A program made the position numbers and the translations under genes. Under the pieces are notes generated by a model that saw only the letters and a program-made list of their open reading frames with translations, did no database searches and had not been told where the DNA came from. Of a stretch of 64,000 nucleotides of DNA, positions 44,051-52,687 are shown in pieces. Origin of the DNA: CALNXN01 sp942490645 (GTDB lineage: Bacteria; Pseudomonadota; Alphaproteobacteria; Rhodobacterales; Rhodobacteraceae). Each line of letters starts with the position of its first letter. Within the stretch, counting starts at the first letter, position 1. The stretch spans positions 384,354 through 448,353 of the forward strand of contig CALNXN010000007.1 of the NCBI GenBank assembly GCA_942490645.1. The letters run 5' to 3'.

Positions 44051-45112
44051 TTAAGGTAACTTCTTGTCAAACTCATCCAGTTCCATGGCCTCAGCATCCA
44101 ACGCGTCCGCCAATACCATAGAAGGCGCGCCTGGGGTAAAAACCGTCTGAGCCGTGGGCGGGTTGTCGTCTGCGGAGCGATTGACCCGAAGTTCACGATA
44201 GGCTGTGTACATGCCGCTCACTATGATCAGCACCATGCCAATGAAGGTCGTATGGGGTGGGATTTCCCCCCACAGCAGGTATGCGAGGATGGCTGCCAAA
44301 GGCAGGTAACTATAGTCGAATGGTGCGATCACACTCGCGCTGGCGATCTGATATGCACGCGAGACCAGTGTATAGGCCACCGTTCCGATTGCCCCCAGTA
44401 AAGCCAGCATGGCGATGCCCTCGACATTTGGCACCGGCCAACTCATGCGCAAATGGTTTAGTTCTGGCGAGACCACAATCATTTGCGTAACCACAAATCC
44501 CATCGGAACGATTACAAAACCCGAGAACGAGATCGTGTATAGCCCGATGACGAGCGATGTGTCCTGCTCTCCGATCTTTCGCACAATGATTTGGCTGATT
44601 GCATAGGTAAGTGCGCAAAAAAGCGGAAGAACCGAAATCCAGCCAAAATTTCCGCCTGTGGGGTTCATCGCGATGACAACGCCCGCAAACCCTACCAGCA
44701 GCGCGGCAATGCGGTGCACTCCAACCTTCTCCTGCAGAAACAGCGCTGCCAAAGTCGCAGTCATCAGGGGTGCGGCGAAGAACAGCGTCGTGACCTCGGC
44801 AAGGCCCATAAAAGGGAAGGCGGTATAGAACATCGCGAAGCCTGAAGCAAAGAGCATGGCACGTGCTAGATACCAAGGCCAAAGAGGGGTTAAAATACGA
44901 TGCGGCGCACCTAGCCACAGGACGAGCGGCAGCAAGGTCATCAAAGCGACGATGGAGCGGCTGAAGATCAGCATCCACACCGGGTAATGTGTCAACATAC
45001 CCTTCATTAGAACGTCCTGCCCGACAAACAGCACCATGCCCGCAAGCACACAGGTGATCCCTTGGAGAGTGCGGGACAGCGACGGTGCGTGTGTATTTGT
45101 TGAGACGGTCAT
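44051..45112 (-). CDS. EamA/DMT family transporter
   Basis: A 353-residue ten-helix exporter: TCVLAGMVLFVGQDVLMKGM, ARAMLFASGFAMFYTAFPFM, TTLFFAAPLMTATLAALFLQ and SASVIAPFDYSYLPLAAILA are typical DMT segments. A 45-residue polar C-terminal tail ends in EFDKKLP. ATG at 45112 gives the normal N-terminus; an upstream ATG at 45151 adds 13 unlike residues. Substrate unknown. It is unlike the other EamA gene at 42595 in length and loops, so not a recent duplicate. Confidence 0.87.
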   Translation of the reverse strand: MTVSTNTHAPSLSRTLQGITCVLAGMVLFVGQDVLMKGMLTHYPVWMLIFSRSIVALMTLLPLVLWLGAPHRILTPLWPWYLARAMLFASGFAMFYTAFPFMGLAEVTTLFFAAPLMTATLAALFLQEKVGVHRIAALLVGFAGVVIAMNPTGGNFGWISVLPLFCALTYAISQIIVRKIGEQDTSLVIGLYTISFSGFVIVPMGFVVTQMIVVSPELNHLRMSWPVPNVEGIAMLALLGAIGTVAYTLVSRAYQIASASVIAPFDYSYLPLAAILAYLLWGEIPPHTTFIGMVLIIVSGMYTAYRELRVNRSADDNPPTAQTVFTPGAPSMVLADALDAEAMELDEFDKKLP

Positions 45113-45349
45113 GACAGTAGACTGCTTATTCCAGGATGAGCATCCCGCCACGCAGCGACCGGAATGTCGGTTTCAATCAATAATCCAGATCAAAGGCCAG
45201 TTTGTCCCACAACTCGGTCATAGCCCATCCTGATTTCGCTGCACCTACAACGAATGGCCGCTTTTCTCTCTGCGGCGCAGCTAACAATTTTGGTGCCTGA
45301 ATTGCTGCACTTGCTAGCGTTTGCGCAGGAGCACTTCCGGTATGGCTCT

Positions 45350-45460
45350 TCCGGCACCTTCGCCGCGTGATCAACGAACGACGGCTCTCAGAAACGACGC
45401 CGTTCGCTGCGCCGCGCACGAACTGGTAAGATGCGGGACAAAGTGTGAATTCGCTGCGGC
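45350..45460 (+). repeat. Dispersed non-coding repeat, copy 2
   Basis: Same ordered blocks as 42354-42460: CACCTTCGCCGC, ATCAACGAACGACGG, GACGCCGTTCGCTGCG, GAACTGGTAAGATGCGGGAC and AATTCGC. The surrounding gap 45113-45597 has no gene that I can support; it also contains an ACAACGAATGGCCGC block near 45248 of the same character. Confidence 0.6.
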
Positions 45461-45597
45461 TGCTCCAATGGCGGCTTCAGATGGCCTGCCAGAACACTGG
45501 TCGAAGTTGGCGCAATAGTGGCCGGTAACCTCACGCTGATCTTGCCAGCAATTTGGGAGACGCCGATCAGGGGCATACGGAAGGTGCCTAGCGCCGT

Positions 45598-46446
45598 CTA
45601 TGTAACTCTGTTCTCGTCGAAATAGTCGTCCCAACTCTGGTGTGGACGCCCGGCGGCCTTCTCGTAGTCGCTCGGTTGGTCGGCCGCGCCGTTGTGAATG
45701 CCTTGGTAGATACCGGAGATTACCGTACCGATGAACTCACCCAGTTCGGCGATGCGGTCTGCCTTGTAGTCTTCGACAGACATGGCGCGATAGGTCAATC
45801 GCGTGCCGAAAGCCATGTTCAGGTAGTCCGCCAGTTGCGCCTGCGTGATTGCTTCGCCGTGCAGCCGATAGGTTTGGCCGTTGTGTTCAGCGCCGGTCAG
45901 CATTCGGGCATAGGCGTAGGCCAATTCGCCGCGCGTTGTGTAACCGCAGCGGCCCTCTCCGGCAGAGTTCGCGATCTCTCCCGCTTGTCTGTAGCTCTCG
46001 ATGTATGCGACGTCGGGCTCGATATAGATGCCATTGCGACCGATCACCCAGTCAAGGCCACTGTCGCGCACGTCCGCTTCGGTCTGCCGGTTGCTCTGAA
46101 TGATGGGCGAAAAGCTGGTGCCGTCATCAGCTCCTTGTACAGACGTGTAGACGATCTTGGTCACGCCCGCCGCCATGGCTGCGTTGATAACGTTGCGATG
46201 TTGCGTGATGCGGACATCCGGTGCGGCCATGCCCGAGACCAGCAACACGGTATCAACACCTCGCAACGAGGCGCGGAGCTGGTCTGGGTTGTCATAGTCC
46301 CCTGGACGGATTTCGATGCCGAGGCCTTGGGCTTTCTCGGGCGTCCGGGCAAGGCCGACGATTTTCTCGTCGATATTCATCTCCAAGAGCGCCTGCACGA
46401 TGGCCGCGCCAAGTTTGCCGGAGGCGGCGGTGACAGCGATGGTCAT
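45598..46446 (-). CDS. NmrA-like NAD(P)-binding oxidoreductase
   Basis: A 282-residue atypical SDR of the QOR2/NmrA group. The Rossmann start MTIAVTAASGKLGAAIVQAL carries the glycine motif, and GLARTPEKAQGLGIEIRPGD is the NADPH-choosing arginine region. VYTSVQGADDGTSFSPIIQ and GLDWVIGRNGIYIEPDVAYI follow. Relatives reduce quinones or act as redox sensors. A truncated second copy of its 5' end lies at about 47500-47645, beyond the GST gene. Intact and full length. Confidence 0.87.
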   Translation of the reverse strand: MTIAVTAASGKLGAAIVQALLEMNIDEKIVGLARTPEKAQGLGIEIRPGDYDNPDQLRASLRGVDTVLLVSGMAAPDVRITQHRNVINAAMAAGVTKIVYTSVQGADDGTSFSPIIQSNRQTEADVRDSGLDWVIGRNGIYIEPDVAYIESYRQAGEIANSAGEGRCGYTTRGELAYAYARMLTGAEHNGQTYRLHGEAITQAQLADYLNMAFGTRLTYRAMSVEDYKADRIAELGEFIGTVISGIYQGIHNGAADQPSDYEKAAGRPHQSWDDYFDENRVT

Positions 46447-46584
46447 GTTCGAAATTCCTCTGCTTTGTCTATGATGTAGAACATTGTGTGCAGCGCCGCG
46501 TAGCCTATGACCGTAGACCTGAAAGCCACGAGACTCAAACTTGGCAGTGGAAAGAACGGGTTTTCCATCAGCCTCCGTCAGGGC

Positions 46585-47397
46585 CTACGCGGGCCTCAGT
46601 TTGCGAGAGAATCGCATGAGCTTCGCACCTGTCCGCACCACCCAGTTCGGGACGTGAGGCATCCAATCTGAAACCGCCCGCTGATAGGACGGGCGCTGTT
46701 CTTGCCGCTTTGCCCACGCAAGGATGCCCGGATAAGGACGGAAATCAAAACCGAGCATGTTCAGCAGCACATATTGCGGCAACCACGCGACATCGGCAAG
46801 GGATTGGGCGTCGCCGGTGAGGTAGTCGTGATCCTTGAGGCGCGTTTCCATGCGGTCAAACACATCCGCGAGCATTTTGCGCGCGGCCTCGATTTCCTCG
46901 GCGCTGAATCCATCAAGCGAATGCGCATGGAAGGCCACGAGAGATTTGTCGGGCTGGATTTCAGCGTAATGCGCCATATCGGAGCGCTTCTTGGATGCGC
47001 CACCGGTGGTGCCATAGACCCAAGTCTTGATGGCCTTCATATGCAGAGCGGAAGCCAGATCAACCCATTCTTTTGTCTCCTCCGCAAGAGCAGGATCGGA
47101 CGAAAGCAGGACAGGACTGGGGAACTTGTCCTCAAGGTAATACAGGATATCAGCCGACTCGGTCACCAAAATCCCATCATCCACGATGGCAGGCACCAAC
47201 CCCTTGGGGTTGATTGCCAAATACCAGGGCTGGAGGTTTTCCTGATGGCCAAGATCAACCTCATGGGAAATCCACTTCACCCCCTTCTCCTCCAGAGCAA
47301 TGCGGACCCGCATGGAGCAGTTGGATATACCAGCATGATAAAGGTGGATGCCCTTGAGCGAGGCAAGGGTGGCGTCTTCGGTTTTTAGAATGGGCAT
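46585..47397 (-). CDS. Glutathione S-transferase family protein
   Basis: A 270-residue cytosolic GST. The N-terminal thioredoxin-fold half has ISNCSMRVRIALEEKGVKW, with a Cys/Ser-type active site in place of tyrosine, and NPKGLVPAIVDDGILVTESA, the glutathione gamma-glutamyl site. The C-terminal helical half has LADVAWLPQYVLLNMLGFDF. The length and the extra C-terminal stretch suggest a beta- or omega-like dehalogenase/reductase branch. I chose the ATG at 47397, since the extension to 47454 is not GST-like. Confidence 0.86.
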   Translation of the reverse strand: MPILKTEDATLASLKGIHLYHAGISNCSMRVRIALEEKGVKWISHEVDLGHQENLQPWYLAINPKGLVPAIVDDGILVTESADILYYLEDKFPSPVLLSSDPALAEETKEWVDLASALHMKAIKTWVYGTTGGASKKRSDMAHYAEIQPDKSLVAFHAHSLDGFSAEEIEAARKMLADVFDRMETRLKDHDYLTGDAQSLADVAWLPQYVLLNMLGFDFRPYPGILAWAKRQEQRPSYQRAVSDWMPHVPNWVVRTGAKLMRFSRKLRPA

Positions 47398-47499
47398 GGG
47401 TCTTGTCCTTTTGGGGCTGCCAGAGCGGAACATGGTGCGATGGCTTTGCAGCACATCTCCAACAGTTCTTGATGGAAGTCTTGGGCGAGTAGTCCACTC

Positions 47500-47645
47500 T
47501 TCAACAGATCGCTACGCACATCCTGATCGAACCTCGATCCCGAGGCCCTTGGCGATGTCGGGGGGCGGGCAAGACTGACAATGATTTCACCCGTATTCAT
47601 TGCGATGAGGGCGTAGACGATTGCTGCGCGAAGGTGAGTTTCAGG
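47500..47645 (-). pseudogene. 5' fragment of a second NmrA-like oxidoreductase
   Basis: The minus strand reads LRAAIVYALIAMNTGEIIVS then LARPP, and in a neighbouring frame IAKGLGIEVRSG. This aligns with AAIVQALLEMNIDEKIVGLA and the LGIEIRPG segment of the intact gene at 45598-46446. Only about 45 residues survive, with a frame break, right upstream of the GST gene. The neighbouring 47398-47499 and 47646-47759 show nothing recognisable. Confidence 0.55.
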
Positions 47646-47759
47646 GCCATGCCAAGAGCGCGGAGCGAGAGCAGCAACCACTGCCAATAGGGCGAAAAAC
47701 GGGGCATTGAAGGGGCCTTCGTGTCAGGTGCAGCCCGGAGTGAGCAGCTTTTTTTATAT

Positions 47760-47803
47760 ACGTCGGGCGCATGCGTTTCCGTCGCATCCGCCCGACGTTT
47801 TTC
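47760..47803 (+). terminator. Long hairpin with T-run
   Basis: ACGTCGGGCG pairs with CGCCCGACGT, with GCATGCG/CGTCGCAT-like pairing inside, and TTTT follows on the plus strand. No plus-strand gene ends here, and the minus-strand gene ending at 47830 would read the hairpin without a T-run. So its direction of use is unclear. Confidence 0.55.
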
Positions 47804-47829
47804 TCTTGAACGGTTGGGGACCTATTTCT

Positions 47830-48666
47830 TCAGAACTTCCCGGACGCATTCGTCTCTGCATTGGGGTCTGGCATGTCCGCGATCACATCCCAATGCTCGA
47901 CAATCAGGCCGCTTTCCAATCGGAAGAGATCGTAGAAAGCTGTCGGCGTGTCGTTGAGCGAGCCTTCAGACATGGTGAGGACAAAATTGCCTTCGGCCAC
48001 AGTCCGGTGGAGCACATCGTATTTCATGGCCATGCCCGACTGGAGCGCCGCGCCCAGGCCCTCAAGTCCGTCGGCGATGTTGGAATTGTGTTGGAAGTAT
48101 TTGGTCGGGTCGATGTAGTCGGCGAAGTTCAGGGCCTCGCCGTTGATGAACCCTTTGGTGATCAGTTCGACGACCAGGGCCCTGTTGTCCTCGGTCTTGT
48201 CGAGGTCGGTCACCTCTGTCTGCCCGTCAATCTGGCTGCGACCCGACGGGTTGAAACCGGTGGCGGGCATCAGGTTGTCCCAATGCTCGACAATCAGGCC
48301 GTCCTCGACCCGGAACACATCAAAGGCGATCAGCGGTGTCGGCCCGACATTGTTCCACTGGCTGTGGAGCGCGACGGTGTCGCCATCAACGATGACGCGC
48401 ACAATGTCGCCTTGAAGCCCGCCCATCGGTTGCAGCTTGTCGGCCAACCCGGCAAGCGGCCCTGGACCGTCGGGCACACCTGGATTGTGATTGATGTAGG
48501 CGGGGGAAAAGTAGTCTGGAACCGTGCTGGCATTCCCGGACATCAGCGTATTTTCGAGTGCTTCAACGACGAAATCGCCCAGGTTTTGGTGGCTGTCTGC
48601 GTTGGCGGTCGTGGTTACGGTCAATAGCGCCAGTCCCGCGCCTAGAGTTGCTTGTGAAAGGTTCAT
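47830..48666 (-). CDS. Secreted protein with two SnoaL-like domains
   Basis: A 278-residue exported protein. The signal peptide MNLSQATLGAGLALLTVTTT ends near ANA. Two homologous NTF2/SnoaL-like halves follow: the first has YFSPAYINHNPGVPDGPGPL and FDVFRVEDGLIVEHWDNL, the second has YIDPTKYFQHNSNIADGLEG and YDLFRLESGLIVEHWDVI. Such proteins are annotated as aldol-condensation or polyketide-cyclase-like without proven activity. ATG at 48666 chosen for the signal peptide and GGAGACT upstream. Divergent from a LysR gene, which probably controls it. Confidence 0.82.
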   Translation of the reverse strand: MNLSQATLGAGLALLTVTTTANADSHQNLGDFVVEALENTLMSGNASTVPDYFSPAYINHNPGVPDGPGPLAGLADKLQPMGGLQGDIVRVIVDGDTVALHSQWNNVGPTPLIAFDVFRVEDGLIVEHWDNLMPATGFNPSGRSQIDGQTEVTDLDKTEDNRALVVELITKGFINGEALNFADYIDPTKYFQHNSNIADGLEGLGAALQSGMAMKYDVLHRTVAEGNFVLTMSEGSLNDTPTAFYDLFRLESGLIVEHWDVIADMPDPNAETNASGKF

Positions 48667-48837
48667 TGGGAGTCTCCGTTGGATTTTGGTCAGGGTTGCA
48701 AGTTGATTTCTGGGGCTTTGTCCTTTGCGTGTCGCCCGAGCCTCGCGCCTGAAGCTCTCGTGTTCCACCATTGTAAGGCACAGGATTATCCTCCATAAGG
48801 TAGAATAAACCACACTTACTGTTCTGTGAGGCGAACA

Positions 48838-49728
48838 ATGCTGGACGAACTTCGCATGATGGCGATCTTCGCCAAGACCGTTGAATTCGGGTCCTTCCGG
48901 GGCGCAGCGCGGGCACTGCGCATCTCGCCTTCTGTGGTCAGTCACCACATCTCCCTGCTGGAGGATCGGCTTGGGGCGACCCTGCTCTATCGCTCCACCC
49001 GGAAAATCTCACTGACCGAAGATGGGGCGCGGTTGCTCAAGCAAGCCCAAGCGATGGTAAGTGCCGCTGAACTCGGGCTTGAGGAAATGTCTGACCGGGG
49101 CGATGTGCTGTCGGGCGTGATCCGGATCGCCATGCCCGCCGTTCTGGCGCAATCAATTGTCATTGATCGGATTGTCGAATTTACCAACGATCACCCCAAG
49201 ATCAGATTAGAGTTCGACTTCTCGGACTCCCTGCAGGACATCATCGGCGGCGGCTACGATATCGCCATTCGTATGGGCGACATGCGGGACAGCGCCTTGA
49301 AAATGCGCAAACTGAACGAGTTCCAGCGCGTCGTCGTGGCCTCTGCCAACTATGTTTCGGGCTTGCCTTCAATAACACAGCCGAGCGATCTGAAAGGCCT
49401 GGACTGGATTGAGCTGAGCCACGTTCCCCTGAAACCGCGGTTTCAGCGCGAGGGACATCGCACCGTCACCCTGAAACCGCAATCATCGCACGTTGTGAAC
49501 GATGCCCTTGCACTTGGTCAGATGGCCCGAGCGGGGGCGGGATTGGCGATATTGCCCGATTGTTTGGTGGGCGAAGATATCGGGCAAGGAAAGCTGATCC
49601 GCCTTTTGCCGGAATGGACTTTGGACCCGATTGGGGTCTACGTTCTTTGGCCACCCAACGCCTCCAAATCCGGCTTGGCCATGCGCCTTGTGGCTCACTT
49701 GGTGGAATTTGCTCCGACCCAAATCTAG
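48838..49728 (+). CDS. LysR family transcriptional regulator
   Basis: A 296-residue regulator. The winged HTH covers residues 1-60 (FAKTVEFGSFRGAARALRIS, PSVVSHHISLLEDRLGATLL). The substrate-binding-like effector domain spans 90-290 (SGVIRIAMPAVLAQ, YDIAIRMGDMRDSALKMRKL). It resembles the CrgA/PecT-like branch. The shared 170-base gap with the double SnoaL-like gene is AT-rich near 48780-48815 and is the likely site of both promoters. The effector is unknown. It is not linked by operon to the tup genes. Confidence 0.87.
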   Translation: MLDELRMMAIFAKTVEFGSFRGAARALRISPSVVSHHISLLEDRLGATLLYRSTRKISLTEDGARLLKQAQAMVSAAELGLEEMSDRGDVLSGVIRIAMPAVLAQSIVIDRIVEFTNDHPKIRLEFDFSDSLQDIIGGGYDIAIRMGDMRDSALKMRKLNEFQRVVVASANYVSGLPSITQPSDLKGLDWIELSHVPLKPRFQREGHRTVTLKPQSSHVVNDALALGQMARAGAGLAILPDCLVGEDIGQGKLIRLLPEWTLDPIGVYVLWPPNASKSGLAMRLVAHLVEFAPTQI

Positions 49729-49767
49729 AGAGGCCAATAGGTCGAGCATTTCAAACTTGATGGGTCA

Positions 49768-49792
49768 TGTCTTGAGACCGGACCTCAAGACA
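49768..49792 (+). terminator. Perfect 9-bp inverted repeat after the LysR gene
   Basis: TGTCTTGAG, ACCGGAC, CTCAAGACA. It lies 40 bases after the stop codon and lacks a T-run. It may be a weak terminator or an operator for tupB 200 bases downstream. Confidence 0.4.
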
Positions 49793-49986
49793 GGCCGCAG
49801 CATCGGTCAATATGGGCAAATTCGTAATGATGGGGTCGTGGCGGTTCGGGAGTCCTATCAGCGGCACCAGTCCTTTCAATAATAAATATCGCCTTGTTGC
49901 CCGCCCTGTGCCGTGATTGAGGCTTGTGTTTTCCGCCTGAAAACCTGAGGTTGGCCGCCCAAGCAATAGGGTAAGCGCACGCCTCC

Positions 49987-50691
49987 ATGGTTGAAATTCT
50001 TGAGGGTCTCAAAGCGGCATTCTGGCTGGTGGTCACATTCGACGCCGAGCTTTGGGACATCAGTCTGCGCTCGCTCCGCGTGACGTTGAGCGCGCTGGTG
50101 ATTGCTTCTGTGATTGCGATCCCTTTGGGCACTTTCCTCGCGGTCCAGCGGTTCCGCTACCGTCGCTTTGTCATCTCGCTGATCAACGCTTTGATGGGCC
50201 TGCCGCCTGTCGTTGTCGGCCTGGTCGTCAATATCCTTTTGTCGCGCTCTGGTCTTTTTGGTGTGCTCGACCTTTTGTTCACGCCCACGGCCATGATCAT
50301 CGCGCAGGTCATCATCATCACGCCGGTCATTGCGTCAATTGCCCACCAATCCATGCGCGAATTATGGGCCGAGTATCACGACCTGCTGATCTCGCTTAAT
50401 ACCTCGAAACGGCAGCGTATTTTGACGTTGATCTGGGATGGGCGGCGCAATTTGCTGACGGCGGCACTTGCCGGATTTGGCCGCGCGATTGGCGAGGTGG
50501 GCGCTATTATGATCGTCGGCGGCAATATTGATCATGTCACCCGCGTCCTGACCACGGCCATTGCGCTGGAAACCGGCAAGGGTGATTTTGCTCTGGCGCT
50601 TGGGCTTGGATTTGTCCTGATCGGGCTGGCGATTTTTGTGAACCTTGCGATCCATACCTTGTCGCAGACCGAGCGGGAGGGGCGCTGGTGA
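49987..50691 (+). CDS. tupB: Tungstate ABC transporter permease TupB
   Basis: A 234-residue inner-membrane permease with five to six helices. The EAA loop is seen in YHDLLISLNTSKRQRILTLI, and AALAGFGRAIGEVGAIMIVG is the signature that TupB and WtpB/ModB permeases share. The overall pattern (GLPPVVVGLVVNILLSRSGL) favours TupB. The tupC start overlaps its end by four bases. First gene of tupB-tupC-tupA, an order with the binding protein last. It would import tungstate for the formate dehydrogenase encoded 6 kb away. Confidence 0.88.
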   Translation: MVEILEGLKAAFWLVVTFDAELWDISLRSLRVTLSALVIASVIAIPLGTFLAVQRFRYRRFVISLINALMGLPPVVVGLVVNILLSRSGLFGVLDLLFTPTAMIIAQVIIITPVIASIAHQSMRELWAEYHDLLISLNTSKRQRILTLIWDGRRNLLTAALAGFGRAIGEVGAIMIVGGNIDHVTRVLTTAIALETGKGDFALALGLGFVLIGLAIFVNLAIHTLSQTEREGRW

Positions 50692-51393
50692 CACAGATGT
50701 TTCCACTCACCCTGACCCAAGTGCTGGTGCGTCGCCGCGGCAAGGTTGTCATTGGCCCGATGGATCTTGTGCTTGATGTGGGTGGCCCGACGATCATCAT
50801 CGGGCCCAATGGTGCTGGCAAAACCACGCTGTTGCGCGTCATGCACGGCATTGAGCGGGTGACGAGTGGCACTATCACTTGGCAGCACAATGATCCCGCG
50901 CAGCATGCCTTTGTCTTTCAATCGCCCATCGTCTTGCGGCGCTCGGCGGCCGAAAATCTTGCCTATCCGTTGCAGCTTTTGGGTGCTTCAAAACACCAGA
51001 TTGCCGAAGAGGTGGCCTATTGGCTGAACCGCATCGGCCTTGGTGATCGCGGCAATAGCCCTGCGACGCGCCTTTCGGGGGGTGAAAGGCAGAAACTTGC
51101 CATCGCGCGCGCCCTTATCCGCAAGCCGCAGGTCCTGTTTCTGGACGAGCCTTGCGCCAACCTTGATGGCCATACCACACGCGAGATTGAGGCGCTTTTG
51201 CAGGAAACGTCTGCCGCCGGAACCCGCCTTGTGATGTCCACGCATGATATGGGGCAGGCCCGCCGCCTTGCGCGGGATTTGATTTTTATGTTGCATGGCA
51301 AGGTCCATGATGTCAGCGATGCAGAGGTTTGCATTTACGCGTCCGCAAACCAAAGAACTGGCCGCGTTTCTAAGAGGAGATATTGTGACATGA
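50688..51393 (+). CDS. tupC: Tungstate ABC transporter ATPase TupC, one frameshift near the end
   Basis: About 234 residues. Walker A GPNGAGKTTLLR, Q-loop VFQSPIVLRR, signature LSGGERQKLAIARALI and Walker B VLFLDEPCANLD are all present, with H-loop STHDMGQARRLA. The frame goes wrong at about 51325, in GCAGAGGTTTGC. In the corrected frame the end reads FAFTRPQTKELAAFLRGDIV and stops at 51393, overlapping the tupA start as ATGA. The uncorrected frame would run into tupA. Probably a single-base insertion error. Confidence 0.87.
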
Positions 51394-52195
51394 TCAAGGG
51401 TATTTTGGCGTTTGTAATGGCGATCAATGGGCCACGACTTCTGTGGCCGAAGACATGCGGATGGCGGTGACCACGTCTTTTGATAGCTCGGGGTTGGCCG
51501 ATGTGCTTTTGCCTGCGATCAAGGAGGATCTTGATATTGATCTGCAGTTGCTGGTCGTCGGTACCGGTCAGGCGCTGCGGCTGGGTGAGGCGGGCGATGT
51601 CGATGCCGTTTTGGTCCATTCGCGCCCTGCCGAAGAGGCGTTCGTCGCCGCAGGCCACGGCACGCACCGGCGTGAAATCATGTATAATGATTTTGTCCTG
51701 ATCGGCCCTGCGGCGGACCCTGCTGGCATTGCCAACGCTGAAAGCGCTGCTGATGCGTTGCAACGTATCGCTAATACTGCCGCACCTTTCGTCAGTCGTG
51801 GCGATGACAGCGGCACACATAAAGCAGAGCTTTCGGTTTGGGCGGCAGCGGGGCTGAATGTTGAAGGCTTTGATGGCTGGTACCGCCCCGTGGGTGCGGG
51901 CATGGGGCAGGCGCTTAACACCGCCGCCGCGATGGACGCGTATGTTCTCTCGGATCGGGCGAGCTGGCTGAACTTTGCCAACAAGGCGGATTTGGCACTG
52001 CTCTATTCCGGTGATCCTGTCTTGTTCAACCAATACGCTTATCTGCCGGTTGATCCCGGCAAAAACGCCAATGTCCGCAATGATCTGGCGATGTCGCTGG
52101 AAACATGGCTGACAAGCCCGCGTGCTGCGGCCCTGATCAATGACTATACGATCAACGGTGAAAAGCTGTTTGTGTTCAACGCCACGGCTGAGTGA
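51390..52195 (+). CDS. tupA: Tungstate-binding protein TupA, frameshift in the signal peptide
   Basis: Periplasmic substrate-binding protein of about 267 residues. MIKGILAFVMAI begins the signal peptide at 51390; a one-base slip near 51425 moves coding to ATTSVAEDMRMAVTTSFDSS, the start of the mature protein. The TupA core follows: TSFDSSGLADVLLP, VVGTGQALRLGEAGDVDAVL, NDFVLIGPAADPAGI and FVSRGDDSGTHKAELSVW, the usual oxyanion-binding serine/threonine segments. TupA prefers tungstate over molybdate. The gene ends next to the convergent DUF6505-like gene. Confidence 0.88.
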
Positions 52196-52687
52196 TCAAT
52201 GCGTGTGCGGCTCATCCAGTGAGCCGTGCACAGCAAACTGCGTGAGGTCGGCGTCTTGTGGTTCGATCACGCGGTAGGTCTCTCTGACGCCGGCCTCGGT
52301 CAATTCACGCGCGACGGTGAGTAGGGTGTTGGGGTCATGATCGGCGCAAAGCTCGGCCATTTGGTCGATTTCTTCCAAAGCAACGGCGTGCGCGGCCTCA
52401 AGCGAGGGCGCGCCGTAGATATCGACGAAATGCCGCGCCAATAAGCCTGCGATGGCGTCTTTTTCCTGCGGTTCGATCTGCGTGACGGCGACAAAGCTGA
52501 CGCGCCCGAAGGTTTCGCAGCCCATCCAGCCGTTGGAAAAGGCCTGCTTGGCTTTGCCCATCAAGTCTGCCTCGCTCCAGTTCGAAAATTCGAACCCACC
52601 CGAAATGCACCATTCGCCCGTGCGCGCCGGATTATGGAACACGCGGGAATCGCTTTCGTCAAAATGAATGGCGCGGGCAAGTTTCAT
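52196..52687 (-). CDS. DUF6505-like hypothetical protein
   Basis: A 163-residue cytoplasmic protein: MKLARAIHFDESDSRVF, GEWCISGGFEFSNWSEADL, NGWMGCETFGRVSFVAVTQI and GLLARHFVDIYGAPSLEAAH. I recall similar proteins next to formate dehydrogenase loci in Rhodobacterales, now grouped as DUF6505. The conserved Cys/Trp residues and this position suggest a role in enzyme maturation, unproven. Its start overlaps the DUF4444 protein's stop by four bases, so it ends a coupled operon with that gene and apbC. Confidence 0.6.
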   Translation of the reverse strand: MKLARAIHFDESDSRVFHNPARTGEWCISGGFEFSNWSEADLMGKAKQAFSNGWMGCETFGRVSFVAVTQIEPQEKDAIAGLLARHFVDIYGAPSLEAAHAVALEEIDQMAELCADHDPNTLLTVARELTEAGVRETYRVIEPQDADLTQFAVHGSLDEPHTH

